A stretch of 64,000 nt of DNA from KBS50 sp042666615 (GCF_042666615.1 NZ_JBHTDD010000020.1:62001-126000); one strand, 5' to 3'; positions 26,252 to 36,187 are shown, numbered from the stretch's first letter. The notes: generated from the letters alone by a model not told the origin. A program made the numbers and translations.

Positions 26252-27034
26252 TCACCCCTCGGTGGCCAGCCCGTCGGCGACCGACCGGGCGACCGCCAGC
26301 AGCTTCGCCCGGACCATCCGGGCCGACGTCATCATCTCGGCGGCCGGCAACGCGCAGGCCAGCACCACCCGGCGTTCCATGTCCTTCTCCGGCGCCACCA
26401 ACACGGCGGCACACGCCACACCCTGCCGGAATTGGCCCATCTCCAGGTGCATCCCGCGCCGGTCACCGGCGACGATGTCGGCCTCGAAGCTGTCCGTCGT
26501 GGTGAGGGTGGCCGAGGTGAACGGACGCATGCCGAACTCCCGCAGGTAGCGCAGTCGCTGCTCGGGGGAGAGCGTGGCGAGCAGCGCCTTGCCGAGGGCG
26601 GTCGCGTGGGCGCCCTCGTCGAAGCCCGGCACCAGATCCTCCAGGTACGGCGAGCGGGCACCCTCGGCCACCGCGGTGACAGCCACCTGGCCGCCGACGA
26701 AACGCCCCAGGTAATGGCTGTGGCCGGTCTCCGCGGCCGCCCGGCGCAGGGCCTCCCCCACCGCCGGTGGGCCCCGGAACGCGGTGACAAGTTCCCGGTA
26801 GCGGTCCGCCACCTCCAGCCCCACGATGTAGGTCCCGTCCTCGCGACGGATCACGTATCCCTCGTACGCGAGGGTGCGCACCAGGTGGTAGGTGGTCGCC
26901 ACGGTCAGCTCGCAGCGTCGCGCGATCTGCTTCACGGTCAGGCCCTTCGGGGCCCGACCCACCGCCTCGAGGACGCGCAGTGCACGGGACACGCTGCGGA
27001 TCAGGTCCGAAGGTTCTGCCAAGGGGTCGCGCAC
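26252..27034 (-). CDS. IclR family transcriptional regulator
   Basis: 260 residues. The winged HTH is at about 9-70 (LRVLEAVGRAPKGLTVKQIARRCELTVATTYHLVRTLAYEGYVIRREDG), and the C-terminal IclR ligand domain follows (FSATGHSHYL-type region to the end). Among alternative GTG codons, 27034 is chosen because GGAGG lies five nt upstream. It is divergent from the MFS transporter, with a dyad near its start, so it probably controls both genes. The effector cannot be read from the sequence. Confidence 0.9.
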   Translation of the reverse strand: MRDPLAEPSDLIRSVSRALRVLEAVGRAPKGLTVKQIARRCELTVATTYHLVRTLAYEGYVIRREDGTYIVGLEVADRYRELVTAFRGPPAVGEALRRAAAETGHSHYLGRFVGGQVAVTAVAEGARSPYLEDLVPGFDEGAHATALGKALLATLSPEQRLRYLREFGMRPFTSATLTTTDSFEADIVAGDRRGMHLEMGQFRQGVACAAVLVAPEKDMERRVVLACALPAAEMMTSARMVRAKLLAVARSVADGLATEG

Positions 27035-27057
27035 AACCACCTCCGCCGCCACGTTAG

Positions 27058-27072
27058 TTACACCATATGTAA
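27058..27072. promoter_or_regulatory. Inverted repeat TTACA-N5-TGTAA between iclR-type and MFS genes
   Basis: The 15-bp dyad TTACACCATATGTAA sits just upstream of the IclR start codon. It is AT-rich and in a divergent intergenic region, so it is a candidate regulator operator. Confidence 0.45.
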
Positions 27073-27186
27073 AACCGGGCGTCTGCGAAATGCCCGTAGG
27101 GATCGAGGAGCCAGATCCTATCGCGACGGTACGTGCGGCGTCAGACACGAAGGGTTCTCTTTCTCGGCGAAGTAGAGTCGATCGAG

Positions 27187-28380
27187 ATGGCCGCCACCCA
27201 CCTCGAACCGCCCGTGACCACGTCGGTCCGTCGCCCCGTCCGGGCCGCGGCCGGCGCCGTCACCACCACCGTGGCCTGCGTTCTTCCGGTGTTCCTGGTC
27301 GGTGGTCTGGCCGTGCAGATGGGTCGCGACCTGGCCTTCTCCCCGGTCCGCCTCGGGCTCGCGGTCTCCGTGTACTTCGGCGTCAGCGCGTTGGCATCGG
27401 TCCCCTCCGGGGCGCTCGTCGAGCGGTACGGCCCGGGCACGGTGGCGCGGGCCGGCATCGTCCTCTCCGCCGGGTCGTTACTCGCGATCGCGGGGCTCTC
27501 CCACTCGTACCCGATCCTGGTGCTGCTGCTGGCGGTGAGCGCGGGCGCCAACGCGCTCGGCCAACTGTCCAGCAACATGGCGCTCGCCCGGCAGGTGCCC
27601 GCCGGCCGGCAAGGGCTGTCGTTCGGCGCCAAGCAGGCCGCCATCCCGCTCTCCACCCTGCTGGCAGGTGCCGCCGTGCCGGCGGTTGCGCTGACCGTCG
27701 GTTGGCGCTGGGCGTTCGTCCTGGCGGCCGCGCTGGCGGTGGCCACGCTCGTCGGCGTACCCCCGGATCCGACCGCGGCCACGGACCGGCCGGCCGGGGG
27801 CGGCGGCCGGGCGACCGGCGCGCTCGTGGTGCTCGGTTTCGCCGCCACGCTGGCCGCTGGCGCCGCCAACGCGCTCGGCACCTTCCTGGTCGACTCGGCG
27901 GCCGGCCGTGGCCTCTCGCCGGCCCTGGCGGGTCTCACGCTCACCCTGGGCAGCGTGGTCTGCGTGGTGGCCCGGGTGGGCGCGGGCTGGCTGGCCGACC
28001 GGCGCTCCTCGGGGCACGTCGCGGTGATCGCCGGCATGTTGGTCGTCGGCGCGGGCGGCCTCGGGCTGCTGGCCGTCGAGGGTCCGGTGCCGCTGGTGGC
28101 CGGCGTGACGCTCGGCTTCGGTCTCGGCTGGGCCTGGCCGGGCCTGCTCAACTTCGCGGTGGTCCGGCTGCATCCGCAAGCCCCGGCCGCCGCCACCTCG
28201 ATCACCCAGACCGGGGTGTACGCGGGTGGCTGCCTCGGCCCCCTGGGACTGGGTGCGGTGGCCGGCCACGCCGGCTATCCGGCGATGTGGTGGGGCGCCG
28301 CGGTGGCGATGCTGCTCGCCGCCGTGCTCATGCTCACCGGCCGGCGCCTGCTGCTCAGGCCCGGGAACCACGAGAACTGA
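27187..28380 (+). CDS. MFS transporter
   Basis: 397 residues with about twelve transmembrane helices. The N-terminal half has FGVSALASVPSGALVERYGPGTVARAGIVLS, the MFS loop 2-3 pattern. The second half begins around residue 210. It is divergent from the IclR regulator, suggesting import of an organic acid or aromatic compound; the substrate is unknown. TAGAGT (27173-27178) lies 8 nt before ATG 27187, so the gene is probably leaderless. Length and helix count are those of a complete MFS protein. Confidence 0.88.
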   Translation: MAATHLEPPVTTSVRRPVRAAAGAVTTTVACVLPVFLVGGLAVQMGRDLAFSPVRLGLAVSVYFGVSALASVPSGALVERYGPGTVARAGIVLSAGSLLAIAGLSHSYPILVLLLAVSAGANALGQLSSNMALARQVPAGRQGLSFGAKQAAIPLSTLLAGAAVPAVALTVGWRWAFVLAAALAVATLVGVPPDPTAATDRPAGGGGRATGALVVLGFAATLAAGAANALGTFLVDSAAGRGLSPALAGLTLTLGSVVCVVARVGAGWLADRRSSGHVAVIAGMLVVGAGGLGLLAVEGPVPLVAGVTLGFGLGWAWPGLLNFAVVRLHPQAPAAATSITQTGVYAGGCLGPLGLGAVAGHAGYPAMWWGAAVAMLLAAVLMLTGRRLLLRPGNHEN

Positions 28381-28397
28381 CTCCAGCGTCCGCCAGC

Positions 28398-28775
28398 TCA
28401 GTACGCCTCTCCGCCGGCCGTGACCTGGTCAAAGTCGCCCGCCCGCAGTGCCATTGCCGGGATCGAGGCGTACGTCGTCGGCCAGGGTGTGGGATGGAAG
28501 GACTGGTCGCTGATGTTGATCAATGGGACGTGGTCGTCACGCCAGTACGGCGGTGCGCCCACCGCCCATCGCGCCCAGCCGAACGCAACGTCACCGAACT
28601 GCCCGTTCCACTGGTTGCAGGTGTCGCCCACCACCAGTCCCGGGGGCTGGTCCGCCGCGTCGGGGCCAAGGTCGAGCCGCCACACCTCGGCACTCCACGG
28701 GTCGGGAAGCAGGATGATCCGGTCGACAACGACTGGTTTCCGCTCGTAGGACCTGGCCGGGGCGGGAGCCGGCAC
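28398..28775 (-). CDS. Hypothetical protein
   Basis: 125 residues, not recognised. The region VVVDRIILLPDPWSAEVWRLDLG and WARWAVGAPPYWRDDHVPLINISDQS is rich in Trp, Pro and Asp and looks like a soluble globular protein. No signal peptide or membrane segment. The exact start is uncertain: the first 15 residues (MPAPAPARSYERKP) are low-complexity and a start at a later GTG/GTC-rich region is possible. It lies between the MFS gene and the polyprenyl synthase, on the opposite strand to the MFS gene. Confidence 0.5.
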   Translation of the reverse strand: MPAPAPARSYERKPVVVDRIILLPDPWSAEVWRLDLGPDAADQPPGLVVGDTCNQWNGQFGDVAFGWARWAVGAPPYWRDDHVPLINISDQSFHPTPWPTTYASIPAMALRAGDFDQVTAGGEAY

Positions 28776-28853
28776 CTCGACCGCCGTTTCCGGGTCCGCC
28801 AGAATCGCCCGGCAGGCCCGAGGGTGTCGCGATGGTCCACGCTTGCTCGCGGC

Positions 28854-29942
28854 TCAGCTGGTGCGGTCGGCGATGAAGTCGCAGAGCGACTCCAGGGCCC
28901 GTCGCGGCCCGCCCACCGGCAACGGGCTGAGCTGCTCCCGGGCCTCCTCCGCGTAGCTGCGCACCGTCTCCCGGGCCCGCTTCAACGCGGCGGACTCGCG
29001 CAACAGGGTCAGCGCCTCGGCGTGCTGTTCGTCGTCGGTGACGGGACCGCCGGCCAGGATCTCCCGCAGCCGCACCGAGGCGGCGTCGCCGTCGTCCGCG
29101 GCCAGCGCGTACAACACCGGCAGGGTGGGCACCCCCTCGCGCAGGTCGGTGCCGGGCGTCTTGCCGGACTGCTCCGACTCCGAGGCGATGTCCAGCAGGT
29201 CGTCGGAGAGTTGGAAGGCGACGCCGATCGTCTCGCCGTACCGGGCGAGGGCCGCCACGTGAGCCGGGTTGGCCCCGCCGAACATCCCGCCGAACTGCGC
29301 GGACGTCGCGATCAACGAGCCCGTCTTCTCCGCGATCACGTGCAGGTAGTGGGCGACCGGGTCCTCACCACCGCGCGGCCCGACGGTCTCGGCGATCTGA
29401 CCGTGCACCAGCCGGGCGAACGTGCGCGCCTGCAGCCGTACCGCCTCGGTGCCCAGGTCGGCCGCGATGTCGGCGGCCCGGGCGAACAGATAGTCGCCCA
29501 CCAGGATGGCCACCGAGTTGGTCCACCGGGAGTTCGCGCTCGGCGCGCCCCGACGCACCGGCGCCTCGTCCATCACGTCGTCGTGGTAGAGCGTGGCCAG
29601 GTGGGTGAGTTCCATCACCACGGCGGCCGGGACGACAAACGGTTCGCGCGGGTCGCCGAACTGCGCGCCCAGCGCCACCAGCATCGGCCGGAACCGCTTG
29701 CCGCCCGCCTCGACCAGGTGCCGAGCCGCTTCGGCCACCAACGGGTCCGCGCTGAACACGCTGTCCCGCAGCTCAGCCTCGACGGACCCCAGCACCGATC
29801 CCATCGCCGCCTCGACGGTCGGGTCGAGCTGTTCGAGGCCCATGGCGCCGAAGCGCTGGCGCGTGCTCGACCCGCTCCGGCGCGCGCCGGGGCCGGTTGC
29901 GCCTGGACGTTCGTCCCCCGGTCTCACCACGCTTCCAACCAT
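28854..29942 (-). CDS. Trans-polyprenyl diphosphate synthase (menaquinone side chain)
   Basis: 362 residues from ATG 29942; ATG 29843 is an alternative. The first Asp-rich motif is LYHDDVMDEAPVRRG, the second is FQLSDDLLDIASES, and GGKRFRPMLV precedes the first, as in all-trans prenyl synthases. It builds the isoprenoid chain of menaquinone. Chain length cannot be fixed from motifs. It immediately follows nuoN (79 bp away) on the same strand and may be co-transcribed with the respiratory operon. The matching mycobacterial gene (grcC1) is near menJ. Confidence 0.92.
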   Translation of the reverse strand: MVGSVVRPGDERPGATGPGARRSGSSTRQRFGAMGLEQLDPTVEAAMGSVLGSVEAELRDSVFSADPLVAEAARHLVEAGGKRFRPMLVALGAQFGDPREPFVVPAAVVMELTHLATLYHDDVMDEAPVRRGAPSANSRWTNSVAILVGDYLFARAADIAADLGTEAVRLQARTFARLVHGQIAETVGPRGGEDPVAHYLHVIAEKTGSLIATSAQFGGMFGGANPAHVAALARYGETIGVAFQLSDDLLDIASESEQSGKTPGTDLREGVPTLPVLYALAADDGDAASVRLREILAGGPVTDDEQHAEALTLLRESAALKRARETVRSYAEEAREQLSPLPVGGPRRALESLCDFIADRTS

Positions 29943-30021
29943 GCCACACGCTGGCCAGCGGGCCAGGCGGGGGGCGGAGCCGGATTCCGACCCCCGGCCG
30001 GTAACCGGGCGAAGCCGGGCG

Positions 30022-31581
30022 TCATCGGACGAATTCGGCGGCACCGTTCGCGAGATCGAGCAACGGACCGGGCGCCACCCCCAGGGCGAGGGTGGCCAGC
30101 ACACCGATGCCCACGGCGACTCCGGTGGCCCAGCCCGGCGCGGCCACGGCCGGCGTGGTCTCACCCGGCTCGGACAGCCACATCATCACCACCACCCGCA
30201 GGTACGGGAAGGCGAGGACCATGCTGGTGACCACGCCGGCGATCACCAACCAGGCCTGCCCCCCGTCGAGCGCCGCCCCGAACACCGCGAACTTGCTGGT
30301 GAAGCCGCTGGTCAGGGGGATACCGGCGAACGCGAGCAGGAGGAAGGTGAAAACACCGGCGATCAGCGGCGAGCGGCGACCCAGGCCGGCCCAGCGGGAC
30401 AGGTGAGTGGCCTCCCCGTCGGCGTCCCGCACCAGGGTCACCACGGCGAACGCGGCGAGCACCGTGAAGCCGTACGCCACCAGATAGAACATCGTGCTGG
30501 ACAGGCCGTCCCGACTCAGCGCGAGCACGCCAACGAGCAGGTAGCCCGCGTTGGCGACCGAGGAGTACGCGAGCAGGCGCTTGATGTCCGTCTGGGTGAC
30601 CGCGAGGACCGCCCCGACCAGCATGGTGAGCACCGCCACAGCGCCGAGGACGGGGGTGAAGTCCCAGGCGGCGCCGGCGAAGCCGACATGGAGCACCCGC
30701 AGCAGCGCGCCGAAGGCGGCAACCTTGGTACACGCGGCCATGAAACCGGTGATCGGCGTCGGCGCGCCCTGGTACACGTCCGGCGTCCACACGTGGAACG
30801 GCGCCGCCGCGACCTTGAACAGCAGGCCGATCGAGATCAGCGCGAGGCCGGCGAAGAGCAGCACGGGGCTGGCGTTCGAATCGGAGACCGCCGCCGAAAT
30901 GGTGCCGAAGTCGACTCCGCCCCGGCCGCGGGCGTTTGTCACGCCCGACGTGAAGCCGTACACCAGCGCGATGCCGAACAGGAAGAACGCCGAGGCGTAC
31001 GCGCCCAGCAGGAAGTACTTCATCGCCGCTTCCTGGCTGAGCAGGCGCCGGCGGCGGGCCAGCGCGCACAGCAGGTACAGCGGCAGGGAGAAGACCTCAA
31101 GCGTGATGAACATCGTCAGCAGGTCGTTCGCCGCCACGAAGAGCAGCATTCCGCCCAGGGCGAAGGTGACGAGGGGGTATACCTCGGTCGCTCCCGGCGC
31201 CCGCTCCGCCTGGGCCCGGTCCGCCGGCGAATCCACCACGATGGCGGCCTGCGACACGAAGGCGCCGCCCTGCTCCACCGAGCGTTCCCCGATCAGCAGC
31301 AGTGCCACCAGCCCGAGGACCAGGATGGTGCCCTGGAGGAACAGCGTCGGCCCGTCGACCGCGACCGTCTCGGCGGCGGTCAACGACCGGGTGCTCGCGT
31401 TGCGCACCACCATCACGACGGCCGCGACCAGGGCGATCAACGCGGTCGCGAACTGCACCGGGTGACGCGACCGGCGCGGGAGGAAAGCCTCGACCAGTAC
31501 GCCGACAACGGCCGCCCCGAAGACGATCAGTATCGGCGCGAGCGCCGCATAGTCGATCGAGGGCAACTGCAGCTCGTTCAC
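30022..31581 (-). CDS. nuoN: NADH-quinone oxidoreductase subunit N
   Basis: 519 residues, about 14 transmembrane helices, one of three antiporter-like subunits of Complex I (with NuoL and NuoM). KYFLLGAYASAFFLFGIALVYG and ACTKVAAFGALLRVL hold the conserved lysine-bearing helices. GTG 31581 overlaps the nuoM stop as GTGA. Last gene of the nuoA-N operon. Confidence 0.96.
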   Translation of the reverse strand: MNELQLPSIDYAALAPILIVFGAAVVGVLVEAFLPRRSRHPVQFATALIALVAAVVMVVRNASTRSLTAAETVAVDGPTLFLQGTILVLGLVALLLIGERSVEQGGAFVSQAAIVVDSPADRAQAERAPGATEVYPLVTFALGGMLLFVAANDLLTMFITLEVFSLPLYLLCALARRRRLLSQEAAMKYFLLGAYASAFFLFGIALVYGFTSGVTNARGRGGVDFGTISAAVSDSNASPVLLFAGLALISIGLLFKVAAAPFHVWTPDVYQGAPTPITGFMAACTKVAAFGALLRVLHVGFAGAAWDFTPVLGAVAVLTMLVGAVLAVTQTDIKRLLAYSSVANAGYLLVGVLALSRDGLSSTMFYLVAYGFTVLAAFAVVTLVRDADGEATHLSRWAGLGRRSPLIAGVFTFLLLAFAGIPLTSGFTSKFAVFGAALDGGQAWLVIAGVVTSMVLAFPYLRVVVMMWLSEPGETTPAVAAPGWATGVAVGIGVLATLALGVAPGPLLDLANGAAEFVR

Positions 31582-33104
31582 CGGCTGGCCTCCTGTACGT
31601 CCGTCGGTGCCGGATCAGTGGCGCCGACGTCCTGCATGGTCGCCTGGACGGCGGGGTTTATGACATCGGTGACCGGCTTCGGATAGAAGCCGAGTACCAG
31701 GAGCAGCGCGATCAGCGGAGCCACCACGACCTTCTCCCGCAGGGAGAGGTCCTTGCGCATCGCTGGAGACTCGGCCAGCGCGGGGTTGAGCGTGCCCTGC
31801 GTGGTCCGCTGAATCATCCACAGCACGTACGCGGCGGCGAGGATGATGCCGACCGTGGCGATGATCGCGACCGGCTTGTTCACCGTGAAGGTGCCGATCA
31901 ACACCAGGAACTCGGAGATGAACGGCGCCGTGCCGGGCAGCGCCAGCGAGGCGAGGCCGGCGAAGAACAGCACCCCGGCGAGCAGCGGCACCAGCTTGCC
32001 GGCGCCGCCGAAGTCGCGGATCAGCGCCGAGTTGCGGCGGGCCACCAGCATGCCCACCACGAGGAACAGCAGGCCGGTGGCCAGCCCGTGGTTGAGCATG
32101 TAGAACACCGAGCCGGTGCCGGCCTGGGTGGTGAAGGCGAAGATGCCGACCCCGATGAAGCCGAAGTGCGCGATCGAGGTGTAGGACACCAGCCGCTTCA
32201 GGTCATGCTGCCCGACCGCGAGCAGCGCCGCGTAGATGATGCCGATGACGGCGAGCGCCAGCGCCCACGGGGCGAACCAGCGGGACGCCTCCGGGAACAG
32301 CGGCAGGCAGTACCGCAGGATGCCGAAGGTACCGACCTTGTCCAGCACGCCGACCAGCAGCGCGGCGGCGCCGGCGGGGGCGGCGCCACCGGCGTCCGGG
32401 AGCCAGGTGTGGAAGGGGAAGAACGGTGCCTTGATGGCGAACGCCACGAAGAAGCCGAGGAACAGCCAGCGGGCCGTGTCGGTGGCGATGTTCGCGTCGG
32501 TGAGCGCCACCCAGTCGAAGGTCTTCCCGCCGACCACCCACAGGCCGATCACGGCGGCCAGCATGAACAGGCCACCGACAAGCGAGTAGAGAAAGAACTT
32601 GACCGCCGCGTACTGCCGCTGGTGGCCGCCGTAGCTGCCGATCAGGAAGTACATCGGCACCAGCATGACCTCGAAGAACACGTAGAACAGGAAGACGTCG
32701 GCGGCGGCGAAGACACCGATCATCGTGCACTCGAGGACGAGCAGCAGGGCGAAGTAGACAGGCACCGACCGCTTGGATGACTCGGCGTCGTGCCAGGAAG
32801 CCAGGATCACAAGCGGCACCAGCAGGGCGATCAGCATCAGCATCACCAGCGCGATGCCGTCCGCCGCGAATGTGAAGTTGACGCCCCAGCGCGGGATCCA
32901 CGGGTAAGACTCGTGGAACTGCAGCCGGTCGCCGCCGACCTCGAAGGCCACCCACATGAACACCGACAGCACCAGCACCGCAAGCGACCACCCGAGGGCG
33001 ACCACCTTGGCCAACTGTGGCCGTTGACGTGGCAGGAACGCCACCACCAGCGCGCCGACCAGCGGCGCGACGGTCAGCACCGAGAGGAAGGGGAAGTCGG
33101 ACAT
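31578..33104 (-). CDS. nuoM: NADH-quinone oxidoreductase subunit M
   Basis: 508 residues, about 14 transmembrane helices, antiporter-like proton-pumping subunit of Complex I. YFLIGSYGGHQRQYAAVKFFLYSLVGG and FHTWLPDAGGAAPAGAAALLVGVLDKVGTFGILRY carry the conserved Glu/Lys residues of this subunit. ATG 33104 lies 67 nt after the nuoL stop, the longest gap between the membrane-arm genes. Stop overlaps the nuoN start. Confidence 0.96.
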   Translation of the reverse strand: MSDFPFLSVLTVAPLVGALVVAFLPRQRPQLAKVVALGWSLAVLVLSVFMWVAFEVGGDRLQFHESYPWIPRWGVNFTFAADGIALVMLMLIALLVPLVILASWHDAESSKRSVPVYFALLLVLECTMIGVFAAADVFLFYVFFEVMLVPMYFLIGSYGGHQRQYAAVKFFLYSLVGGLFMLAAVIGLWVVGGKTFDWVALTDANIATDTARWLFLGFFVAFAIKAPFFPFHTWLPDAGGAAPAGAAALLVGVLDKVGTFGILRYCLPLFPEASRWFAPWALALAVIGIIYAALLAVGQHDLKRLVSYTSIAHFGFIGVGIFAFTTQAGTGSVFYMLNHGLATGLLFLVVGMLVARRNSALIRDFGGAGKLVPLLAGVLFFAGLASLALPGTAPFISEFLVLIGTFTVNKPVAIIATVGIILAAAYVLWMIQRTTQGTLNPALAESPAMRKDLSLREKVVVAPLIALLLVLGFYPKPVTDVINPAVQATMQDVGATDPAPTDVQEASR

Positions 33105-33171
33105 TATTCGGCCTTACCTCGTCTCGTCAGTCCCGGTACGCCGCCGTCGGCTCCCCGGATGGTCCGCTCAC

Positions 33172-35091
33172 TCATGAGAGCCAGCCCGCCTGTAGCGCCA
33201 GGAAGGCCGCCACCACCAGCACCGCGCCGGTCAGCATCGACATCGCGTACGACCGGACGAAGCCGGTCTGCAACCGGCGGAGCCGGCCGGAACCGCCGCC
33301 GACCGCCGCGGCCAGCCCGTTGACCACGCCGTCGATGCCCTTGTTGTCGAGGTACACCAGGGCCCGGGTGAGGAAAACGCCCGGCTTCTCGAAGATGGCC
33401 TCGTTCACCGCGTCGCCGTAGAGGTTGCGCCGCGCGGCCCGGACCAGGACGCCGGCCGGCTGCTCCTGGGTGGCCGTGCCGTTGCGGAACAGTGCCCAGG
33501 CCAGTCCGGCGCCCAGCACGGTCACCAGCAGGGAGAGCACCGTGATCACGGTGTGGGACAGCACCGCCTCGTGCTCGCCGCCGGGCTCGCCGAGGGTGGG
33601 GGCGAGCCAGTCGGGAACCGAGGTGGAGAGCAGGAAGCCCGCGCCGACCGAGCCGATGGCGAGCAGCACCAGCGGCACCGTCATGATCGCCGGCGACTCG
33701 TGCGGCTCCTTGATGTCGTCCGTCCACCGGGCCGGGCCGTGGAAGGTCAGCACGAACAGCCGGGTCATGTAGAAGGCGGTGAGCCCGGCGCCGAGCAGCG
33801 CGGCGAAGCCGAACAGCCAGGCCGTCCAGTCCTCCCGCTCGAAGGCGGCCACGATGATCGGCTCCTTGGAGAAGAAGCCGGAGAACGGGAACATGCCGAT
33901 GATGGCCAGCCAGCCCATCATGAAGGTCAGCCAGGTGATCCTCATGTGCTTGGCGAGTCCACCGAACCGGCGGATGTCCACCTGGTCCTTCATGCCGTGC
34001 ATCACCGAACCGGCTCCGAGGAACATGTTGGCCTTGAAGAAGCCGTGCGCCAGCAGGTGCACGATGGCCAGCGCGTACGCCGCGCCGCCGAGACCGACGC
34101 CGAGGAACATATAGCCGATCTGGCTGACCGTGGACCAGGCCAGCACCCGCTTGATGTCGTCCTTCGCGCACCCGATGATCGCGCCGATCAGCAGGGTGAG
34201 CGCGCCGATGCTGACCACCACGAGTTGAAGGGTGTGGTTGGCCGAGAAGATGGGATTGGACCGGGCGATCAGGTAGACGCCGGCGGTCACCATGGTGGCG
34301 GCGTGGATCAGCGCCGACACCGGGGTCGGGCCCTCCATCGCGTCCGGCAACCACGCCTGGAGCGGGAACTGGCCGGACTTACCGGTCGCGCCGAGCAGCA
34401 GCAACAGGCCCATCACCAGTACGGTGCCGGCGGCCAACTGGTTGACGCCGTTGAACACGTCGCTGTACTGCGTGGTGCCGAGGGTCGCGAACATCATGAA
34501 GATGGCGATCGCCAGGCCGGCGTCGCCGACCCGGTTCATCAGGAACGCCTTCTTGCCCGCGGTGGCCGCCGCCGGCCGGTCGTACCAGAAGGAGATCAGC
34601 AGGTACGACGCCAGGCCGACGCCCTCCCAGCCGATATAGAGCATCACGTAGTTGTTGCCGAGCACCAGCAGCAGCATGGCGGCGACGAACAGGTTGAAGT
34701 AGCCGAAGAACCGGCGGCGCCCCGCGTCGTGCGCCATGTAGCCCACCGCGTAGACGTGGATCAGGAAGCCGACGCCGGTGATGAGCAGCACGAAGACGGC
34801 GGCCAGCGGGTCGTACAGCAGACCGAAGTCGACAGTCAGGTCGCCGACCGAGATCAGCTCCCAGAGGCTGCGCTCCACCGACTTGTTCTCCAGGCCGCGC
34901 AGCGCGAAGAAGCTGACCAGGCCGAGGACGAAGGCGGCCCCGACGCTGGCCACGCCCAGCCAGTGTCCCCAGCGGTCGGCGCGACGGCCGAGCAGCAGCA
35001 GGATCGCCGCGCTGGCCAGCGGGATCGCCACCAGCAGCCACACGCTGCTCAGTACGCCACTCGCCGTGGCGTACTCGACAGTCGTTTCCAC
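33172..35091 (-). CDS. nuoL: NADH-quinone oxidoreductase subunit L
   Basis: 639 residues, about 16 transmembrane segments, the distal antiporter-like subunit of Complex I with its long amphipathic helix near the C-terminus. LLISFWYDRPAAATAGKKAFLMNRVGD and FPLQAWLPDAMEGPTPVSALIHAATMVTAGVYL are NuoL signatures. GTG 35091 has AGAGGGG upstream and follows the nuoK stop by 11 nt. Confidence 0.96.
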   Translation of the reverse strand: METTVEYATASGVLSSVWLLVAIPLASAAILLLLGRRADRWGHWLGVASVGAAFVLGLVSFFALRGLENKSVERSLWELISVGDLTVDFGLLYDPLAAVFVLLITGVGFLIHVYAVGYMAHDAGRRRFFGYFNLFVAAMLLLVLGNNYVMLYIGWEGVGLASYLLISFWYDRPAAATAGKKAFLMNRVGDAGLAIAIFMMFATLGTTQYSDVFNGVNQLAAGTVLVMGLLLLLGATGKSGQFPLQAWLPDAMEGPTPVSALIHAATMVTAGVYLIARSNPIFSANHTLQLVVVSIGALTLLIGAIIGCAKDDIKRVLAWSTVSQIGYMFLGVGLGGAAYALAIVHLLAHGFFKANMFLGAGSVMHGMKDQVDIRRFGGLAKHMRITWLTFMMGWLAIIGMFPFSGFFSKEPIIVAAFEREDWTAWLFGFAALLGAGLTAFYMTRLFVLTFHGPARWTDDIKEPHESPAIMTVPLVLLAIGSVGAGFLLSTSVPDWLAPTLGEPGGEHEAVLSHTVITVLSLLVTVLGAGLAWALFRNGTATQEQPAGVLVRAARRNLYGDAVNEAIFEKPGVFLTRALVYLDNKGIDGVVNGLAAAVGGGSGRLRRLQTGFVRSYAMSMLTGAVLVVAAFLALQAGWLS

Positions 35092-35102
35092 GTCAGGCCC
35101 CT

Positions 35103-35420
35103 CTAGTACTTGAGCAGGTTGGCGTCGTCGACGCTCGCCGAACGCCGGCTCCGGAAGATCGACATGATGATGGCCAGGCCCACCACGACCTCCGCGGCGG
35201 CCACCACCATCACGAAGAACGCCATGATCTGGCCGTTCAGGTCACCGTTGATCCGGCTGAAGGTGACAAGCGCCAGGTTGGCCGCGTTCAGCATCAGCTC
35301 GACGCACATGAACAGCACGATCGCGTTCCGCCGGATCAGTACGCCGACCGCCCCGATGGTGAACAGGATTGCCGACAGGACCAGGTAGTGACTCGGCTCC
35401 ACCGAGAAGAAGTCACTCAT
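35103..35420 (-). CDS. nuoK: NADH-quinone oxidoreductase subunit K
   Basis: 105 residues with three transmembrane helices, the usual size. VLFMCVELMLNAANLALVTF holds the membrane-buried glutamate needed for proton translocation, and AAAEVVVGLAI the second. ATG 35420 overlaps the nuoJ stop as ATGA. Confidence 0.95.
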   Translation of the reverse strand: MSDFFSVEPSHYLVLSAILFTIGAVGVLIRRNAIVLFMCVELMLNAANLALVTFSRINGDLNGQIMAFFVMVVAAAEVVVGLAIIMSIFRSRRSASVDDANLLKY

Positions 35421-36187
35421 TTGTCCGTGCCCTTCAGGGAGGTCTCCTCGGCGGTCAGCTCGCGCACCGGAAGGATTTCCGGCGTGCTGAGCGTGCTGGG
35501 GCGGCCGTCGGGCAGCCGCGCCGGGGTGGCGACCGACGACGAGGTGGCGAAGACACCCGGCCCAGGCTTCGGACCCGGGTAGTTACCGGGCGCGAAGCGG
35601 GCCTTCATGGTCGCCACCTGGTCGCGCTTGTCCTCCTTGCGCCGCTCGACGTGGGCGAGGATCATCCCGGCCATGGTGGCGGTGATCAGCAGCGCCGCGG
35701 TGAGTTCGAACGCGAAGATGTAGTCCGTGAAGAGCAGCCGGGCGATGCCCTGGACGTTGCCGTTCGCGTTGGCCGCATCCAGACCGACCGACGTGCCACC
35801 CGCGGTGGCCCGGTACACCCCGGTGCCGACCAGGGCCGCCAACCCGACACCCAACCCGATCGCGGCGATCCGCTGCCCGCGCAGCACCTCGATCAGCGAG
35901 TCGGACGCGTCCCGGCCGACAAGCATCAGCACGAACAGGAACAGCATCATGATCGCGCCGGTGTAGACGATGATCTGCACCATGCCGATGAACGGCCCCG
36001 CCTGGAGCACGTAGAACACACCCAGGCTGAGCATGGTCAGCACCAGCCAGAGCGCCGAGTGGACGGCGTTGCGGGACACCGCCATCCCGAGGGCGCCGAC
36101 AAGTGCCAGCGGGGCGAGGATCCAGAAGGTCACCGCCTCCCCGGTGGACACCCCGCCCGCCGCAGCGAGCACCGCCTGTGTCGTCAC
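35417..36187 (-). CDS. nuoJ: NADH-quinone oxidoreductase subunit J
   Basis: 256 residues from GTG 36187, which overlaps the nuoI stop as GTGA. Five transmembrane helices (FWILAPLALVGALGMAVSRNAVHSALWLV; GMVQIIVYTGAIMMLFLFVLMLVG with the pi-bulge helix). The C-terminal 60 residues are a polar tail (NYPGPKPGPGVFATSSSVATPAR onwards), longer than in the E. coli protein, as in other actinobacteria. Confidence 0.95.
   Translation of the reverse strand: MTTQAVLAAAGGVSTGEAVTFWILAPLALVGALGMAVSRNAVHSALWLVLTMLSLGVFYVLQAGPFIGMVQIIVYTGAIMMLFLFVLMLVGRDASDSLIEVLRGQRIAAIGLGVGLAALVGTGVYRATAGGTSVGLDAANANGNVQGIARLLFTDYIFAFELTAALLITATMAGMILAHVERRKEDKRDQVATMKARFAPGNYPGPKPGPGVFATSSSVATPARLPDGRPSTLSTPEILPVRELTAEETSLKGTDK

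Noticed and set aside
26892..30230. Open frame of more than 1,100 codons on the plus strand
   Set aside because: It crosses the IclR gene, the MFS gene and the polyprenyl synthase, all with recognisable motifs in other frames. Its translation is Arg/Pro/Gly-rich and has no domain.
33104..34354. Second minus-strand frame over nuoL and nuoM
   Set aside because: It is out of frame with nuoL, which matches over its full length, so it is a shadow frame.
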